Assembly (NCBI GenBank): GCA_022575985.1
Contig: JAKSXM010000014.1
Location: 12,338,001 to 12,402,000, forward strand
Reading direction: 5' to 3'
Source: Anagrus nilaparvatae
Taxonomy: Eukaryota; Arthropoda; Insecta; Hymenoptera; Mymaridae
Length of the DNA: 64,000 nt
How positions within the stretch are numbered: the first letter of the stretch is position 1; the number at the start of each line of letters is the position of its first letter. The notes under the pieces were generated by a model. It was not told the DNA's origin, made no database searches, and saw only the letters and a program-made list of their open reading frames with translations. The translations under genes and the position numbers were made by a program. Shown here in pieces: positions 1 through 12,055 of the stretch.

Positions 1-170
1 TAGGTCTAAAACTCGGGTGTCCCAAATCGGGGAATGAAAATTAAATTTGATGCCCCATTCCGCGGACTGGCATGGTTGCATAGCCCATTCCGCGGAATGG
101 GCCGATGACTGTCACGTTCCGCGGAACGGGGCATTCCCTCGATCGGGGCGTAACATATATACAGAAGGAA
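1..170. repeat. CpG-rich cluster of CCGCGG palindromes
   Basis: Three closely spaced copies of a palindrome centred on TTCCGCGGAA lie in an otherwise AT-rich region. The copy at 83-102 is a perfect 20-bp palindrome with core cccattccgcggaatggg. The copy at 115-128 is a perfect 14-mer, and the copy at about 53-65 is one-sided. The reading frame at 47-271 runs through this repeat and resembles nothing, so I do not call a gene. It could be a GC-rich transposon end cut by the window edge. Confidence 0.6.
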
Positions 171-611
171 AACTGATTTTAACACTTGCGAGAGCGATTT
201 ACACTAAGAAGCCACCTAATCTCTTCAAAATACTAAAAATTCATATCGTTTTCTCTGCCAATTACATATAAAAAAAAGAGACAACAAAAAATCAATATTT
301 TTTAATATAAAAACAAGTTCCTTAGCATATACGTAATATTATAAAGAATCTAACTAAATACAATCAAAGGTACAATTTATACGCGTGACTCAGTTCCTTT
401 TATTTTATATTTCTTTTTTTATTCTGTTTTATATCATTCTTTTTTTATTCTTTTACTTCTTTATATATTATGTATGATTTTTTTATCATTTTAAAAAACG
501 TGTACTATTTTTAAAAAAATTAGATTTTTTGTATTATTTAAATCCAGTTATCTCGTGAATTATGATTTGCAAAGGCTTAAAGGGGTAATTTGCATTTTTA
601 TTTAAAATTGT
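171..611. other. AT-rich spacer, nothing recognised
   Basis: Low-complexity AT-rich DNA with T-runs. I see no gene, RNA or clear repeat here. Confidence 0.5.
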
Positions 612-1905
612 TTCAGGGACACCGTGTTCTTCTAGGAGTGAAATATAATAATTTATATGAATGATCTTAAACTACACCTTGACAATAGAATTTTAAGATT
701 ACTGTACGCTGATGACCTACAGATATATGTCCAAGTACCAGTAGATCAAATTCAAAAAGGCATTGATCTTTTAACTGACGCAGCTCATAAAGAGTCGATC
801 TGGTCAGACCTCAATATACTTTCTTTTAATTTCAAGAAAACCAAAGCTATTGTCTTTGGCACATCATACACAGTCAGTCAATTCAAAAAATTAGGTATCC
901 ATGATATCGTAGTAAACAGCAAAGGTGATACTATTTCGTTTGTCGATGAGGTCCTTAGTCTTGGAGTTGTTTTGGATGACACGCTTTCTTGGAAACATCA
1001 AATCAACCATGTTACCAAAAAAGTCAACAAAAGGCATTATATAGTTTAAAGTTCATCAAATCCTGTACATCGCAGCTATTGAGACGTAGGTTAGTTGAGT
1101 CTCTCGTGATACCTCATTTAGACTACTGTACAGTTGTCTACGCTGACATGTCTCTTGAACTCCGTAAACAACTCCAAAGACTATCGAACTCAGGAATAAG
1201 ATATATTTTTGGGTTAAGGCGTGATGAGCACATCACCCCCTATAGGAAAAAGCTACACTGGTTAAGCACTGACACCCGCAGAGACTTTTTTGCCATGCTG
1301 ATAATGTATCGTTTGGTGCGAATGAAATAACCCCCTCTACTTCTTTCATTGTTTAAACCTTATCGCTCTGACAAGCCTACTAGAGGGCCCCGCATAGATC
1401 TTGAAATCACCACAATGTTAACAGATTCTGGGAAGAACTCTTTCCATATCAAGTATGCCAATCTATGGAATTCTCTGCCCCCCTGCTATCGTGACCTTCC
1501 GTCACTTTCTAGATTTAAGAAGAGTATTAAATTATACTTCTCAAACCTAGATAGTTAACAAAACAGATTGTGATGCTGTGTAATTTTTACCAAAGACATA
1601 TTTAATCATATTTACATAACTATGTACTAACTAATACTATTATCACTATTACTTATAAATTTATACTTGTTCAAATTTATTAGATATACTTGATTTAATT
1701 ATACATAACTTATATTTATACTTGTTGACTAATTTTTTAAAAATTTATATTTATACTTGTTGACTAATTTTTAAAAATAATTAAAAATTTATTATATAAA
1801 AATTTTATTATATATATATATATGTACTAAATATGAATGTAAACAAGAGTGTACTGTATTTTGCTATTGTGAATAAATTGAATAATAATAATAATAATAA
1901 TAATA
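612..1905 (+). pseudogene. 5'-truncated non-LTR retrotransposon, reverse transcriptase remnant
   Basis: The relic encodes the C-terminal half of a non-LTR reverse transcriptase of the Jockey/CR1 type. The frame at 657-1049 carries the catalytic motif LLYADDLQIY near its start, preceded by LYMNDL. A damaged equivalent of the PQGSVLGP block is just visible upstream at about 612-650. A frameshift near 1030 moves the reading to 989-1330, which holds the usual downstream motifs (LVIPHLDYC, then an LHWLS..TRRDFF block). A stop at 1328-1330 interrupts it, and the same frame resumes to 1558 with LWNSLP..R. An AT-rich 3' tail ends in an (AAT)n run at about 1881-1904, as expected of a genuine non-LTR 3' end. 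No endonuclease domain is present, which fits 5' truncation on insertion. It is dead. Confidence 0.85.
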
Positions 1906-1938
1906 TAAGGGTAAAAGGGGGTAAAAAATCAATTTTCA
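1905..1938 (+). repeat. Left remnant of an older tandem repeat split by insertions
   Basis: This short piece (ggtaaaagggggtaaaaaatcaattttca) matches the unit that resumes at 7530. It marks the host sequence into which Y and X were inserted. Confidence 0.6.
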
Positions 1939-2449
1939 TTAAGAGTGATTCTTAGTAAAAGTTTCCAGGTCGGGTCGCTGAAACCGGCTAAAAACTTTTT
2001 TTTTCAAATTACCTATCCAAAATAGACTATGTCCTCAAATTTTAGCCCTTAATATTGAAAACTCAGCCCAGGGCGAATTTTTGAAAAAAAAAGACGTTTT
2101 CATCTTTCCTCAGCCATCCATTCTTCTTTTATGTGCCATTCCTTCTGGAAATCATTAAAAATAATGAAAAAAGAAGTACAATAGTAAAATTTCCTCAGGA
2201 ATCCAGTCATGCCATTAGTTTTTGAAAATTCCTACACGGGGAGCCAGAAAATCGATAAATTCACAGGGTATATTACGGAAACTACAGAAAAATTGTATAT
2301 CCGAATTTTTTATTGAGCTTCTCAGGAAAAGCGTTTTTTTATATATATTTTCAGATGCCATAACAACCTAGATGCGATCGAACTTCCTAGACCTTAAAAT
2401 AACCGAAAAATTATGAATTTTCCTAAATTTTTCTAATTTTTCAGCAGTT

Positions 2450-3115
2450 TTTTTGAATTTTCCCGCTCTAAATGACTCCGAACGATTTAAACAAGGTAAG
2501 ATTCGGATTCCCAGGGAAATTTCACATATTTTTTTTATTTAAATAATTTTTAGGCTTCGATGTAAACGAGCTCACACCAAATGCCTTAAATACAAAATTT
2601 TGATTTTTATCGTTTTTTTAGAAGTTTTTTTGAATTTTCCCGCTCTAAATGACTCCAAACGATTTAAACAAGGTGAGATTCGGATTCCCAGGGAAATTTT
2701 ACATATTTTCTTTATTTAAATAATTTTTAGGCTTTGATGTAAACGAGCTCACACCAAATGCCTTAAATACAAAATTTTGGTTTTTATCGTTTTTTAGCCG
2801 TTTTTTTGAATTTTCTTTATTTAAATAATTTTTATGCTTTGATATAAACGAGCTCACACCACACCAAATGCCTTAAATACAAAATTTTGATTTTTATCGT
2901 TTTTTAGCAGTTTTTTTGAATTTTCCCGCTCTAAATGACTCCGAACGATTTAAAAAAGGTGAGATTTGGATTCCCAGGGAAATTTTACATCTTTTCTTTA
3001 TTAAAATAATTTTTAGGATTCGATGTAAACGAGCTCACACCAAATGCCTTAAATACAAAATTTTGATTTTTACCGTTTTGTAGCAGTTTTTTTGAATTTT
3101 GCCGCACTAAATGAC
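2450..3115 (+). repeat. About 177-bp tandem subrepeats in the left arm of Y
   Basis: The unit begins near CCCGCTCTAAATGACTCC. Starts are at 2462, 2639, 2925 and (diverged) 3101, and a truncated unit lies between the second and third. Each unit also holds GTAAACGAGCTCACACC. Confidence 0.8.
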
Positions 3116-4660
3116 CTTGTATGATTTAAATAATGTCAAATTCGGGTTTTCAGTAAAATTTTAAGGACTTTCTATACTTTAATAATTTTTTGGCTTTAGT
3201 GTAAAAGAGTTCATAGAAAATTCTATATAAATTTAAATTATTTTTTAGCTCTATATTTCAGAGTAAAAATTTTTTAATTAACATTGAATGAAATACATAT
3301 TTAGGTAATCTTTAAAAGAATGAGTTTTTTAATAAGAAGAAAAATATTCCATTAAAAAAATTTTTATTGATATTTACATAATATTTAGCTTACAATAATG
3401 TATTCAGAAAATATTATTATAATTTAGATAATTCATTCACAAATAGAATCCAAATTCTTTAGATATTGAGTGTATTTGGAATGAGTATGCCCTAATTTTC
3501 TTTTTATTTGATCATTTTCATTTGTAGCCGATACATTGTATAAAATTTCATTAAAGCCTACTTTAACACGGGTCTCGGTACCAGGCTACATTATTATCTA
3601 AATTATTATCTCCGTAAGTACCAAATAATATTTTAATATTCACACAATAATTAAATAAATTTACGTAGCTTATTGTTTTAATGAATAATATGAATACAAT
3701 AAAAATGTTTTTAATGTAACTCATTTATTTACTAATTGTAATGTTCGGTATTTTGGCTAGTTTTTATTTAGTTATTTTGCAAAAGCGCGTAAGTTCAATT
3801 CGCGATTAGTTATAAAAACTACAACTCTATAATGTACGGGATAGGCTTTTAGGTATTTGTATATAATGAGAAGACTTCGTATTTTATGTTAAAAAAGAAA
3901 GTTACTATTTATTCAATTTTTAATGTAAGATGTTTGGAAGCTAGATACGAAGTCTCGCTCGTTGCGTTGATAGCATCTGGTGGTGTCCCCGAAATTCTCC
4001 CTTCTTAATCTTTAATGGAAAGTCAATTGCTTGCAGCTGGACCGTCGCTCTTGATCGTTGCCGGAAATTCCCATACTTAGTATTTAGATATAAATTTCAT
4101 TTAATGATTTCCAGATTTGTTTGTAATACAATTTTGTTCATTAAAATATTCTCATGTAACCTTTACAATTTATTTATGTATTTAATACTTTATGTGACGT
4201 TTTATAATATTCTATATATATTTTATTGAAAAATTGTAGGGCGTATAAGCATCGAGTTTTATGATCTTAATATGATGAGATTTTATACATATTACTTAAT
4301 TAGAATTACTTGAATTATTTTGAAGTTAAATTCACCTATTTTGCCGGTTTTAACGATTTTAAATAGAAGTTACTAAATAACCATACCAATACATATTCAA
4401 TCAATATATGTGCTTTATAACTAGCACATATACATTACATAATAAATCTTGTAAACATTGACGATTGCCACGCCACATAGCTTTAAATTTTTTGTATACA
4501 ATGTTTATTATTTTTAGCGCTAAATTTAAATTATTTAAAATTTTTTTCGGAAATAAGATTATTAGTAATTTACATCTTTAATAATATAATATTTATTAAG
4601 TTGTTATTATATACGATATAATAAATCTTATTAGGAACCTTAAACAGAAAAAGTACACAC
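3115..4660. other. Central spacer of element Y
   Basis: AT-rich DNA between the two arms. No reading frame, RNA gene or internal repeat of note was recognised. Confidence 0.5.
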
Positions 4661-4664
4661 AAAA

Positions 4665-5035
4665 CTGCTAAAAAACGATAAAAATCAAAATTTTGTATTT
4701 AAGGCATTTGGTGTGAGCTCGTTTACATCAAAGCCTAAAAATTATTTAAATAAAGAAAATATATAAAATTTCCCTGGAAATCCGAATCTCACCTTGTTTA
4801 AATCGTTCGGAGTCATTTAGAGCGGGAAAATTCAAAAAAACTGCTAAAAAACGATAAAAATCAAAATTTTGTATTTAAGGCATTTGGTGTGAGCTCGTTT
4901 ACATCGAAGCCTAATAATTATTTAAATAAAGAAAATATGTGAAATTTTCCTGGGAATCCGAATCTTACCTTGTTTAAATCGTTCGGAGTCATTTAGAGCG
5001 GGAAAATTCAAAAAAACTGCTGAAAAATGAGAAAA
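4665..5035 (-). repeat. Inverted counterpart of the 177-bp subrepeats in Y
   Basis: Two units in reverse orientation mirror the array at 2450-3115. The left arm has four or more units and the right arm two, so copy number has changed since the arms were identical. Confidence 0.8.
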
Positions 5036-5731
5036 ATTTAGGTAAATGCACGATTTTTCGGTTATTTTAGGGTCTAGGAAGTTCGATCGCATCTAGGTTG
5101 TTATGGCATCCGAAAATATATATAAAAACACGCTTTTCCTGAGAAGCTCAATAAAAAATTCGGATATACAATTTTTCTGTAGTTTCCGTAATATACCCTG
5201 TGAATTTATCGATTTTCTGGCTCCCCGTGTAGGAATTTTCAAAAACTAACGGCATGACTGGATTCCTGAGGAAATTTTACTATAGTACCTATTTTTTCAT
5301 TATTTTTAATGATTTCCAGAAGGAATGGCACATAAAAGAAGAATGGGTGGCTGAGGAAAGATGAAAACGTCTTTTTTTTTCAAAAATTCGCCCTGGGCTT
5401 AGTTTTCAATATTAAGGGCTAAAATTTGGGGACATAGTCCATTTTGGATAGCTAATTGGCAAAAAAAAGTTTTTAGCCGGTTTCAGTGACCCGACCTGGA
5501 AACTTTTGCTGAATTCACTAAGAATCACTCTTAACCGATTACCGCCGGCGCGGCCAAAACGTGCTACTTGAGTTTTTTCAGGTTAAATTTTTATAAAAAA
5601 TAAAAATAAAAAATGGTTTCTGGTCCAAAATCTTATTGGCTATTAAGTTTTATGTTCATTTTTCGTCTACAGCCCTTCAAAAAAGGTGTACAAAGGGTAG
5701 AAACATCAAAAACATGCCTTTTTTACGCTAT

Positions 5732-6965
5732 TGTAACAATCAGTTTTAGCTGATGTATACAATTTAAATTGATTTTAGGAAGGTTGTCCAGGCCTTCCAG
5801 GGATTGTTAATTAGCTTGGTGTTCAGAAAAAGTTACTCAAAATAGTGAATTGAATTAACTTTTTCTTGTAGAAATAAAATATGTTACTTACTTTTTTTTG
5901 AAATTGGATGTCCAAAAAATTTATTAACTAAGTATTTTTTTTAAAGTTTAATTTATTGAAACTTAAATAATTTATAAAATTGAAGTTAAGTTGAGGAAAG
6001 AAAAATATGATTTAAAATTAAATGAACACCTTTAAATGATAATATTAATTTAAAATGAAATTAAGTCCAAGTTATTCCTTTCTTTTTCTTTTTCTTCATT
6101 TTTAACGCGAGCCAAGTTCTGAACCGGTTCAGAAGAACTTCAAGAAGGCCTTTTTCAGGCAAAAACTCCAGTATTTAAGCACCGAAATCTTTGATAAGAC
6201 CGACTTCCCCTCTTGATAAAAATCAAGAGTGGGTTGAGGGTCTTATCTAAGATACTACTCCTAGAGTTTGTCTAAGAGGGGAATTCTTTTGTCGACTCAT
6301 TATCACGCATAGATCGGATGTTATTTTTCTTATCTAAATTTTTAATGAGTCGACAAAACGTGATATTTCAAAACAATGGGTTTTACATAAGATATTTATA
6401 GGAATACTTTTGTCTTTGTCTGACTTTATCAAAATAAAATTTTGTTAAGTCATTAAGTAAGCCCATTGTTTTACTTGAACTTAATTTTCTTTGTTTTTCA
6501 TAAATAAATTACTTTTGAACCCTTTTTCTTTTAATTTAAGCTAATTATGGGCTTTTTAGAGCAATTTATTTACGAGAATTAAACTTAAAATTTATTATGC
6601 TAAACGTAAATTTTTATAAAGGTAGCTTAAAATTATGCTTAATTTACGTAGTTCCAGGCTAATAATTTCATCCCTTGAGTTTCCCTAAATCTAACTTTAG
6701 TTCTTAAAATAGAAAATAAAACTCGAAAGTGAAATCATAGTCCTGGCTTAGGCTTTTCCAGTTATTCCATGGAACTAAAGGCAAAATCGTTTCTTGAATA
6801 ACTGGAAAAGATTGTCTTTAAATTTTCCGTGAAAATTTTAAATTTAACAAATTCGAATTTGTATACACGGAAAAAATTTTATGTACCGTTTTTTCTACAT
6901 ACACGGAAAAAAAATTTTAAACGTACAAAAAAAGTTTTTTTTTTAAAACGGCTGAGGACGTTACA
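5732..6965 (+). mobile_element. Element Z copy 1, TGTAAC...GTTACA, 4-bp duplication
   Basis: A 1,234-bp element with 6-bp terminal repeats TGTAAC/GTTACA and the duplication CTAT at 5728-5731 and 6966-6969. A second copy lies inverted at 56831-58103. Internal hairpins are plain, such as TTGTCGACTCATTA at 6289 against TAATGAGTCGACAA at 6342, and a CAGTTATTC palindrome at about 6758-6810. No long reading frame is present. Superfamilies with 4-bp duplications include Chapaev-like and Sola1; I cannot choose between them. Confidence 0.8.
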
Positions 6966-6971
6966 CTATTT

Positions 6972-7500
6972 TGCGTCCAAAACGTGTCACTTTATTATAA
7001 TTCTGAAACTTCTTAGTATTATTAGCTCTAAATTTAAATCTGGGGGTTTTCGAGGCTGCTGATTTCAAATTTTAACTCAAAAGAATTATAAAATTTCATC
7101 TAGGGTTAGAAAATTAGGGTGAAAAGGGGTGAAAAAACAATATTTTTAAAAATTCTTTATTCTTTTTTTATAAAATTCTTTATTCTTACTGTAAAACAAT
7201 CATCGGGGGTTTTCGAGGTTGCTGATCTCAAATACCACCATAAAAAAATCATAAAACTTTACTTGAAACTTTTATTTGAAATAAGCAACGTAAGAAACCT
7301 CCTGATAGAGTTTTTCAATTAAAAATAAAGCCTTTATTAAAATTGATTTTTCACCCCTTTTTACTCTAATTTACCGCCCCTAGATGAAATTTTATGACTT
7401 TTTTGAGTTCATATTTGAAATCAGCAATCTCAAAAACCCCCAGATATAAATTTAGAGCTAATAATACAAAGAAGTTTCAGAATTATAATAAAGTGGCACG
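6972..7500. repeat. Inner inverted repeat of element X
   Basis: The sequence from CAAAACGTGTCACTTTATTA onwards (6972-7160) is repeated inverted at 7325-7500, making a large hairpin with a spacer of about 165 bp. Confidence 0.75.
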
Positions 7501-7529
7501 TTTTGGCCGCGCCGGCGGTAATCGGTTAA

Positions 7530-8100
7530 AGAATTCATTTTTACTTGAAAAAATATATCGGGGGATTTTTGAGGTTGCTGATTTCAAATAGAACCATAAA
7601 AAAATCATAAAACTTTATTTAGACGTGGAAAATTAGGATGAAAAGGAGTAAAAAATCAATTTTTATAAAAGGCATTATTTTTACTTGGAATACTGTATTG
7701 AAGGGTTTTTTGAGGTTGTTAATTTCAAATATAACTATATAAAAAAATTCCTAAAATTTAATCTAGGGGTATAAAATTGTAAAATCTAAGGATTGTAAGG
7801 GGTGGAAGGTAGTTTGGATAATTTGATAACCAAATAAATTACTAACGCTTTTTTTTGGTTGCTGATCTCATGAAAAAATAAAGAAAATTAGCTTTGGAGT
7901 ATAAAATTAGACTATATAAAATCTTGTTTGCTAGGGGTTGAAAAGGGTGAAAGATTTTAGTTTTCATCTAACTTCAATTTTATAAAATAAAAGTATCTAA
8001 GGCTTTTTGGTTAATCTCAAATTTTAACATTAAAAAAACAAAAAAGTTAACCATAGGGGAGAAAAATCCAATTTTTTTCAAAAGCTTTAGTCTAAAGTTT
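7530..8100 (+). repeat. Decaying tandem repeat, about 145-bp units
   Basis: Successive units carry a 'gggg-tttttgaggttgctgat-tcaaat' block, then 'aaaaaatcataaaacttta', then 'gggtgaaaaggggtgaaaaatcaattttt'. Identity falls along the array. Parts of the same unit also occur inside element X, so X probably picked up or shares this family. Confidence 0.65.
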
Positions 8101-8299
8101 TGAAAAAAATATGTAGGTTTACCTGAATTAATTATTTCAAACATAAAAATGATGTAATTACAAAGTATAATAATAATGGAATCCTAATAACCTAAGAGAT
8201 ACCTATAATAAAAAATAAGACTATTTTTATGAACTATTTTTTTATAAATATTGCTGTTAAAGCAAAATATCCAACTTTTTGAGTTCACTAATCGCGATT

Positions 8300-8445
8300 C
8301 TGACATTTTCTACTTCCTTAGGTTACGCTAGTGTAAGGCTTGACGTGTCTTTTTTTTAATACAGCCTACTTCCTTAGGTTACGCTAGTGTAAGGCTTGGC
8401 ATGTCGTTTTTTTATTATAGCCTAGGTTACACTAGTGTAAGGCTT
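8300..8445 (+). repeat. Dispersed monomers of the 55-bp satellite
   Basis: Two full monomers and one short one, with the core CTTAGGTTACGCTAGTGTAAGG. They match the large array at 30963-33570. Confidence 0.85.
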
Positions 8446-8449
8446 GATT

Positions 8450-8866
8450 CCCTTTTTACGGGTAGTTTTAGTCAAATTAAGGGCAATAGTCTAATTTTTC
8501 ATTAGAAGTACTTCAATTTTCGTGATAACCGCCCCAAGAAACGAGTAATCGTAGCGAAAATGCCATTTTTAGGGGTGGTTTTGGTCAATTTAAGGGTGAA
8601 GGTCTAGTTTTTCATGAAAAACACTTCAATTTTCGTGATCAACATGCCGAAAAAACCCGTATACCAAATTTTAGATGGCTAGGGTGAATGTAGCGAAAAT
8701 GTTATTTTGGCCAATTTAAGGGTGATGCCTCAATTTCTTATAGAAAAGACCCTGATTTTCATGATCAGCGACCCGAAAAACATTAACTAGACCAAATCTG
8801 CAGATAACTAGAAACGATATACCCCCTCCCCCCTTCCTGCCCCGTATTTTGACTGGAGAATATTCA
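8450..8866. mobile_element. Fragment of an ACTCCAGT-family element
   Basis: The stretch ends in CCCGTATTTTGACTGGAG, the terminal sequence of the complete element at 59660-60595. It contains the related 'taggggtggttttggtcaatttaagggtga' modules. Its other end is missing. Confidence 0.55.
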
Positions 8867-9568
8867 CTGTTAGTACCCATTAGCGCCTAATCGACATATA
8901 CAGGACATTTGAATTTTTTTTAATGAAAAAATCGATATTTTGGGCTAAAAATGTTATCTAGTAAGTAAAAGGGGCTGAAATTTTCATTTCCGAAGTCCGT
9001 TTTAACGTACAACCCCTAGAAAACACGATATCATCCCCTAAAATTGGGGTAAATTTTAAACATATTTTAAACGTTATTTAAAATGATAATGGGTCCAAAA
9101 AAAAGTATCAGGCCATATAAAATTTTACTAAGGACTACTAAAAACTCAAAAAAAAAATAAATTTATATAAATTTATCATGTTCACCCCCTCAGATGGGGT
9201 TTAAGGGTGTGGTATTATTGCAAAATAGAAAAATCAATATTTTGGTCTAAAAGTGTTACCTATAGTAGGTAATTTGTGCTTCTCTTTTCATTTCTGAAGT
9301 CCATTTTTATATAAAACCTCTAAGAAATGAGATATCATCCCCTAAATATGGGGTAAAATCTTTTCTAGAGGTTGAACGCAAAAAGGAACTTCAGGAATGA
9401 AAATAGCAGATAAAAATAACAACTAATACTAAAAATATTCATACTTTCTATTACGCTATGTCACCCCCTTACAACCCCTCTAAGGGGATGAATATGATAA
9501 TTTGCTATTGATTTATTTGTTTTAGTTTATTATTTAAGAATCTCTTGTAATATAATATTAAACAACTA

Positions 9569-9671
9569 GGTGGGAATTACGTATATAACCGAGGTGTGTG
9601 AAGTTGCCCACGAGGCGGAGCCGAGTGGGAGTAACTAAACACACCGAGGTTTATATACGTAATTTCCACCG
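9569..9671. repeat. Hairpin with a GCGGAGCCGAG loop
   Basis: The arms are GGTGGGAATTACGTATATAAC and its near-complement ending at 9671. The loop carries CACGAGGCGGAGCCGAGTGGG, one of several similar GC motifs in the window. Confidence 0.6.
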
Positions 9672-9687
9672 AGTCCTTTACGTTATT

Positions 9688-10082
9688 TTATACTTCACCT
9701 TGTTAAATAATTAGTGTCTGGTACTTTAATTAAAAAAATATTTATAATAAAATCATAATTATATCATTAACATCTTAAATATTTTTTCGCTATGACTTGA
9801 ATATAACTGTGATCAGCTTCGATATCTCAGAAAAGGTTAGTACTTATTTTTAATCACGACACATCATTTTTAGCTTTGCGCATGCGTTCCTTATAACTGT
9901 TGAGTTCGAAATTATATCGAAGCTCTTCGTTTCACAAAAAAGCATACTAAATCATGCTTATTCAACTTTATTTCTCCTAGAACAGTTATGAGCGTACGAT
10001 CGCGTAAATACAAAATAAAGATGTGAATTGCCATCTATGCGCGGGATAGTTAGACACTAATTATATGCAAGGTGAAGTATAA
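9688..10082. mobile_element. 395-bp MITE with TTATACTTCACCTTG ends
   Basis: Terminal repeats of about 33 bp (TTATACTTCACCTTG, then ATAATTAGTGTCT) are mirrored at 10046-10082. It is non-coding and nested in element S. Confidence 0.65.
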
Positions 10083-10664
10083 AGTTTTATTTGCCTTTAG
10101 ATATTTTTTTATGCACAGTCAGGAATTCAAGTGACTCGCATAAGTTATTTGAAATTTACCCCATATTTAGGCGACTATATAAAACTTTCTAGGGGCTGCA
10201 GGTGAAAATGCACATTGGAAATGAAAAGAGCAGTCCACATTAGCGACTTGGTAAGACTTTTAGACCAAAATATTGATTTTTTTATTTTACTATAATATTA
10301 CCCCCTTAAACCCCATCTGAGGGGGTAAATATGACAAATTGATATAAATTTATTTTTTTTGTGTTATTAATAACTTTTTTTTTCCGCAGTCTCATTTTAA
10401 ATAACGCCTAAAAAATCTTTTAAATTTACCCCATATTTAGGGGATGATATCACATTTCCTAGGGGTTGTATATAAAAATAAACTTCACAAATGAAAAGAG
10501 TAGCCCAAATTACCTATTGGGTAATACTTTTAGACCAAAATATTGATTTTCCTATTTTGATATAATACCACCCCCTTACACCCCATCTGAGGGGGTGAAA
10601 ATGACAAATTTATATAAATTTATTTATTTTTTTTTGAGTTATTAATAGTCTTTGGTATAGTATA

Positions 10665-10875
10665 TTAACTATCAAGGGCGTAAAAGTTTTGGCACTAGCG
10701 TGAGCACTAGCACGAGTGCTTGGCGGAGCCGGGTACGAGTGATATGTGTTCACGCTAGTGTCTAAAGTATTTCGCCCATGGTGCTTACAATATTTTTTGC
10801 CTACCTAGGCGTAGAACGAGTGCAGAAAATTCTTGACGCACGAGTTTTACGCCCGGGAGGGCAACAAAATTTTAT
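10665..10875. repeat. Dispersed GC-rich repeat with GCACTAGC motifs
   Basis: Contains TTGGCACTAGCGTGAGCACTAG and CACGAGTGCTTGGCGGAGCC, followed by TTTTTTGCCTACCTAGGCGTA and a CGCCCGGGAGGGCAA end. A shorter relative lies at 26675-26790. It is not a gene. Confidence 0.5.
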
Positions 10876-10929
10876 ATGCCCTGAGACTTTTTTTTGGGCC
10901 CAGTTTCATTTTAAATAACCCCAGTAAGG

Positions 10930-11115
10930 AATATGCAGGCATAAACTGTGATAATGCTGGCATCAGTTGCTTGCCGGGCGAGAATAACATGCTCGAGTAC
11001 GAGATGCTTCTGCTTCCGCATTATTGAGCACCAAGGCAGCATATTATGCTGGCAACTGATGCCCGCTTATGCTCTCTAAAGTTGCTCGCTAGCATGGTCG
11101 CTTGCATGGAGGGTT
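10930..11115. repeat. Degenerate ATGCTNGCAAC short-repeat block
   Basis: Dense, imperfect direct and inverted copies of GCTGGCATCAGTTGC-like motifs. Similar composition recurs at 11885-12055 and 50594-51435. The function is unknown and no frame of note is seen. Confidence 0.4.
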
Positions 11116-11239
11116 GCTCGTTAATATGCGGTGTCAATCTTTTTTTTTATTGAAAATTAAATAATAAAATAAAATAATAAATAAAAATATAAAAGTACCT
11201 ATTGTTATTTATATTTGAAAAAAAAAATTAATTTTTTTG

Positions 11240-11385
11240 TATTTTTTTTTTGTAATTTTTCTTTGAGGTGATTTGTAGTAACTGTTAATTTAGTAATTTT
11301 TTTTTTCATTTTTTTTTTATTTTTTATCATACCGGGTCTCGAACTTTTAATGTTTGGGTCGCCAGCTACATACAGGATCCTCGAC
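11240..11385 (-). repeat. Possible tRNA-derived SINE, copy 1
   Basis: On the minus strand this reads GTCGAGGATCCTGTATGTAG, then GTTCGAGACCCGG, which fits a Pol III B box (GTTCGANNCC). An A-rich tail and a conserved 'ctactacaaatcacctc' block follow. A second copy lies at 63855-64000, including the block and the head, so it is a real repeat family. The A box is weak, and the SINE assignment is an inference. Confidence 0.45.
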
Positions 11386-11399
11386 ACCACGCGCGCATG

Positions 11400-11885
11400 T
11401 TGAAATATTATTGAAAAATATCAAAGGGATGGTGTAATTTTAATCTTAAATCACGCCTACTATTTTTTTAAATTTAAATCCATTGTAAGTTACTATAATA
11501 TATTTAATATGCTTATGAAGGCTTATAAGACAATACCGAGATTATTATAAAACTAGTTTGGGTATTAATTATATGGTGTACGAAGTAAACAATTTTAAAC
11601 GTAATTTTTAAAAAAATATATTTTAAATTTAAAGAATTTTTATATTTTTAAAAATGATGAAAATTATAATATAAAAAAATTTTACCCAAAAAAATATTTA
11701 AAAAAAAAAAAATTATATCTATTTGAGAAAATAATTTAAAAAAATTTTTTGAATTCATTATTGAGTTATTATGTAATAATGTACAAATAAAAATTAAATT
11801 AAAAAGTAGAGTATTTTATATTTTAAATAATAAAAAAGAGTCGGTAATAAAGTTTTCAAACAATTTTATAAAATTATGAGCCGTT
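11400..11885. other. AT-rich stretch inside element S
   Basis: No gene or clear repeat was recognised. Confidence 0.4.
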
Positions 11886-12055
11886 AATGCTAACAAAGTA
11901 CTAGCATAATGCTGTTATATATGCAAGCAACTCAAGCCAGTATATGCTCACGCTTTATCGGCTACAATTTCTATCAAGTAGCGTGCCCAATAGTTGCGAT
12001 AAGCTGACAAGTAATGCCAGCTCTTTCTGTACGAGCAACTATTTCTTATTGGGAA
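11885..12055. repeat. Second degenerate ATGCTNGCAAC block
   Basis: The motif content resembles 10930-11115 (CTAGCATAATGCTG, ATGCAAGCAACTC). It is possibly the other arm of one split element. Confidence 0.35.

Larger units (their letters stand above)
1943..5530. mobile_element. Element Y: 3.6-kb palindromic element flanked by TTAA
   Basis: The ends are GAGTGATTCTTAG and its reverse complement, with TTAA at 1939-1942 and 5531-5534. The arms match for at least 500 bp from each end, for example the CAGGTCGGGTC block at 1966 and its complement at 5490. No transposase frame is present, so the element appears non-autonomous. TTAA duplications are known from the piggyBac and Kolobok superfamilies. 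The termini here (GAG) are not the usual CCC of piggyBac, so the superfamily is left open. Confidence 0.75.
5535..7525. mobile_element. Element X: TTAA-flanked element with CCGATTACCGCCGGCG ends
   Basis: The termini CCGATTACCGCCGGCGCGG (5535) and its complement (ending 7525) are GC-rich and flanked by TTAA at 5531-5534 and 7526-7529. The left TTAA is shared with element Y. Removing nested element Z leaves about 0.75 kb. X contains an inner inverted repeat (about 6972-7160 against 7325-7500). No coding capacity was seen. Confidence 0.7.

Noticed and set aside
47..271. 74-codon frame at the window start
   Set aside because: It is driven by the CCGCGG palindromes, with no homology or start context to support it.
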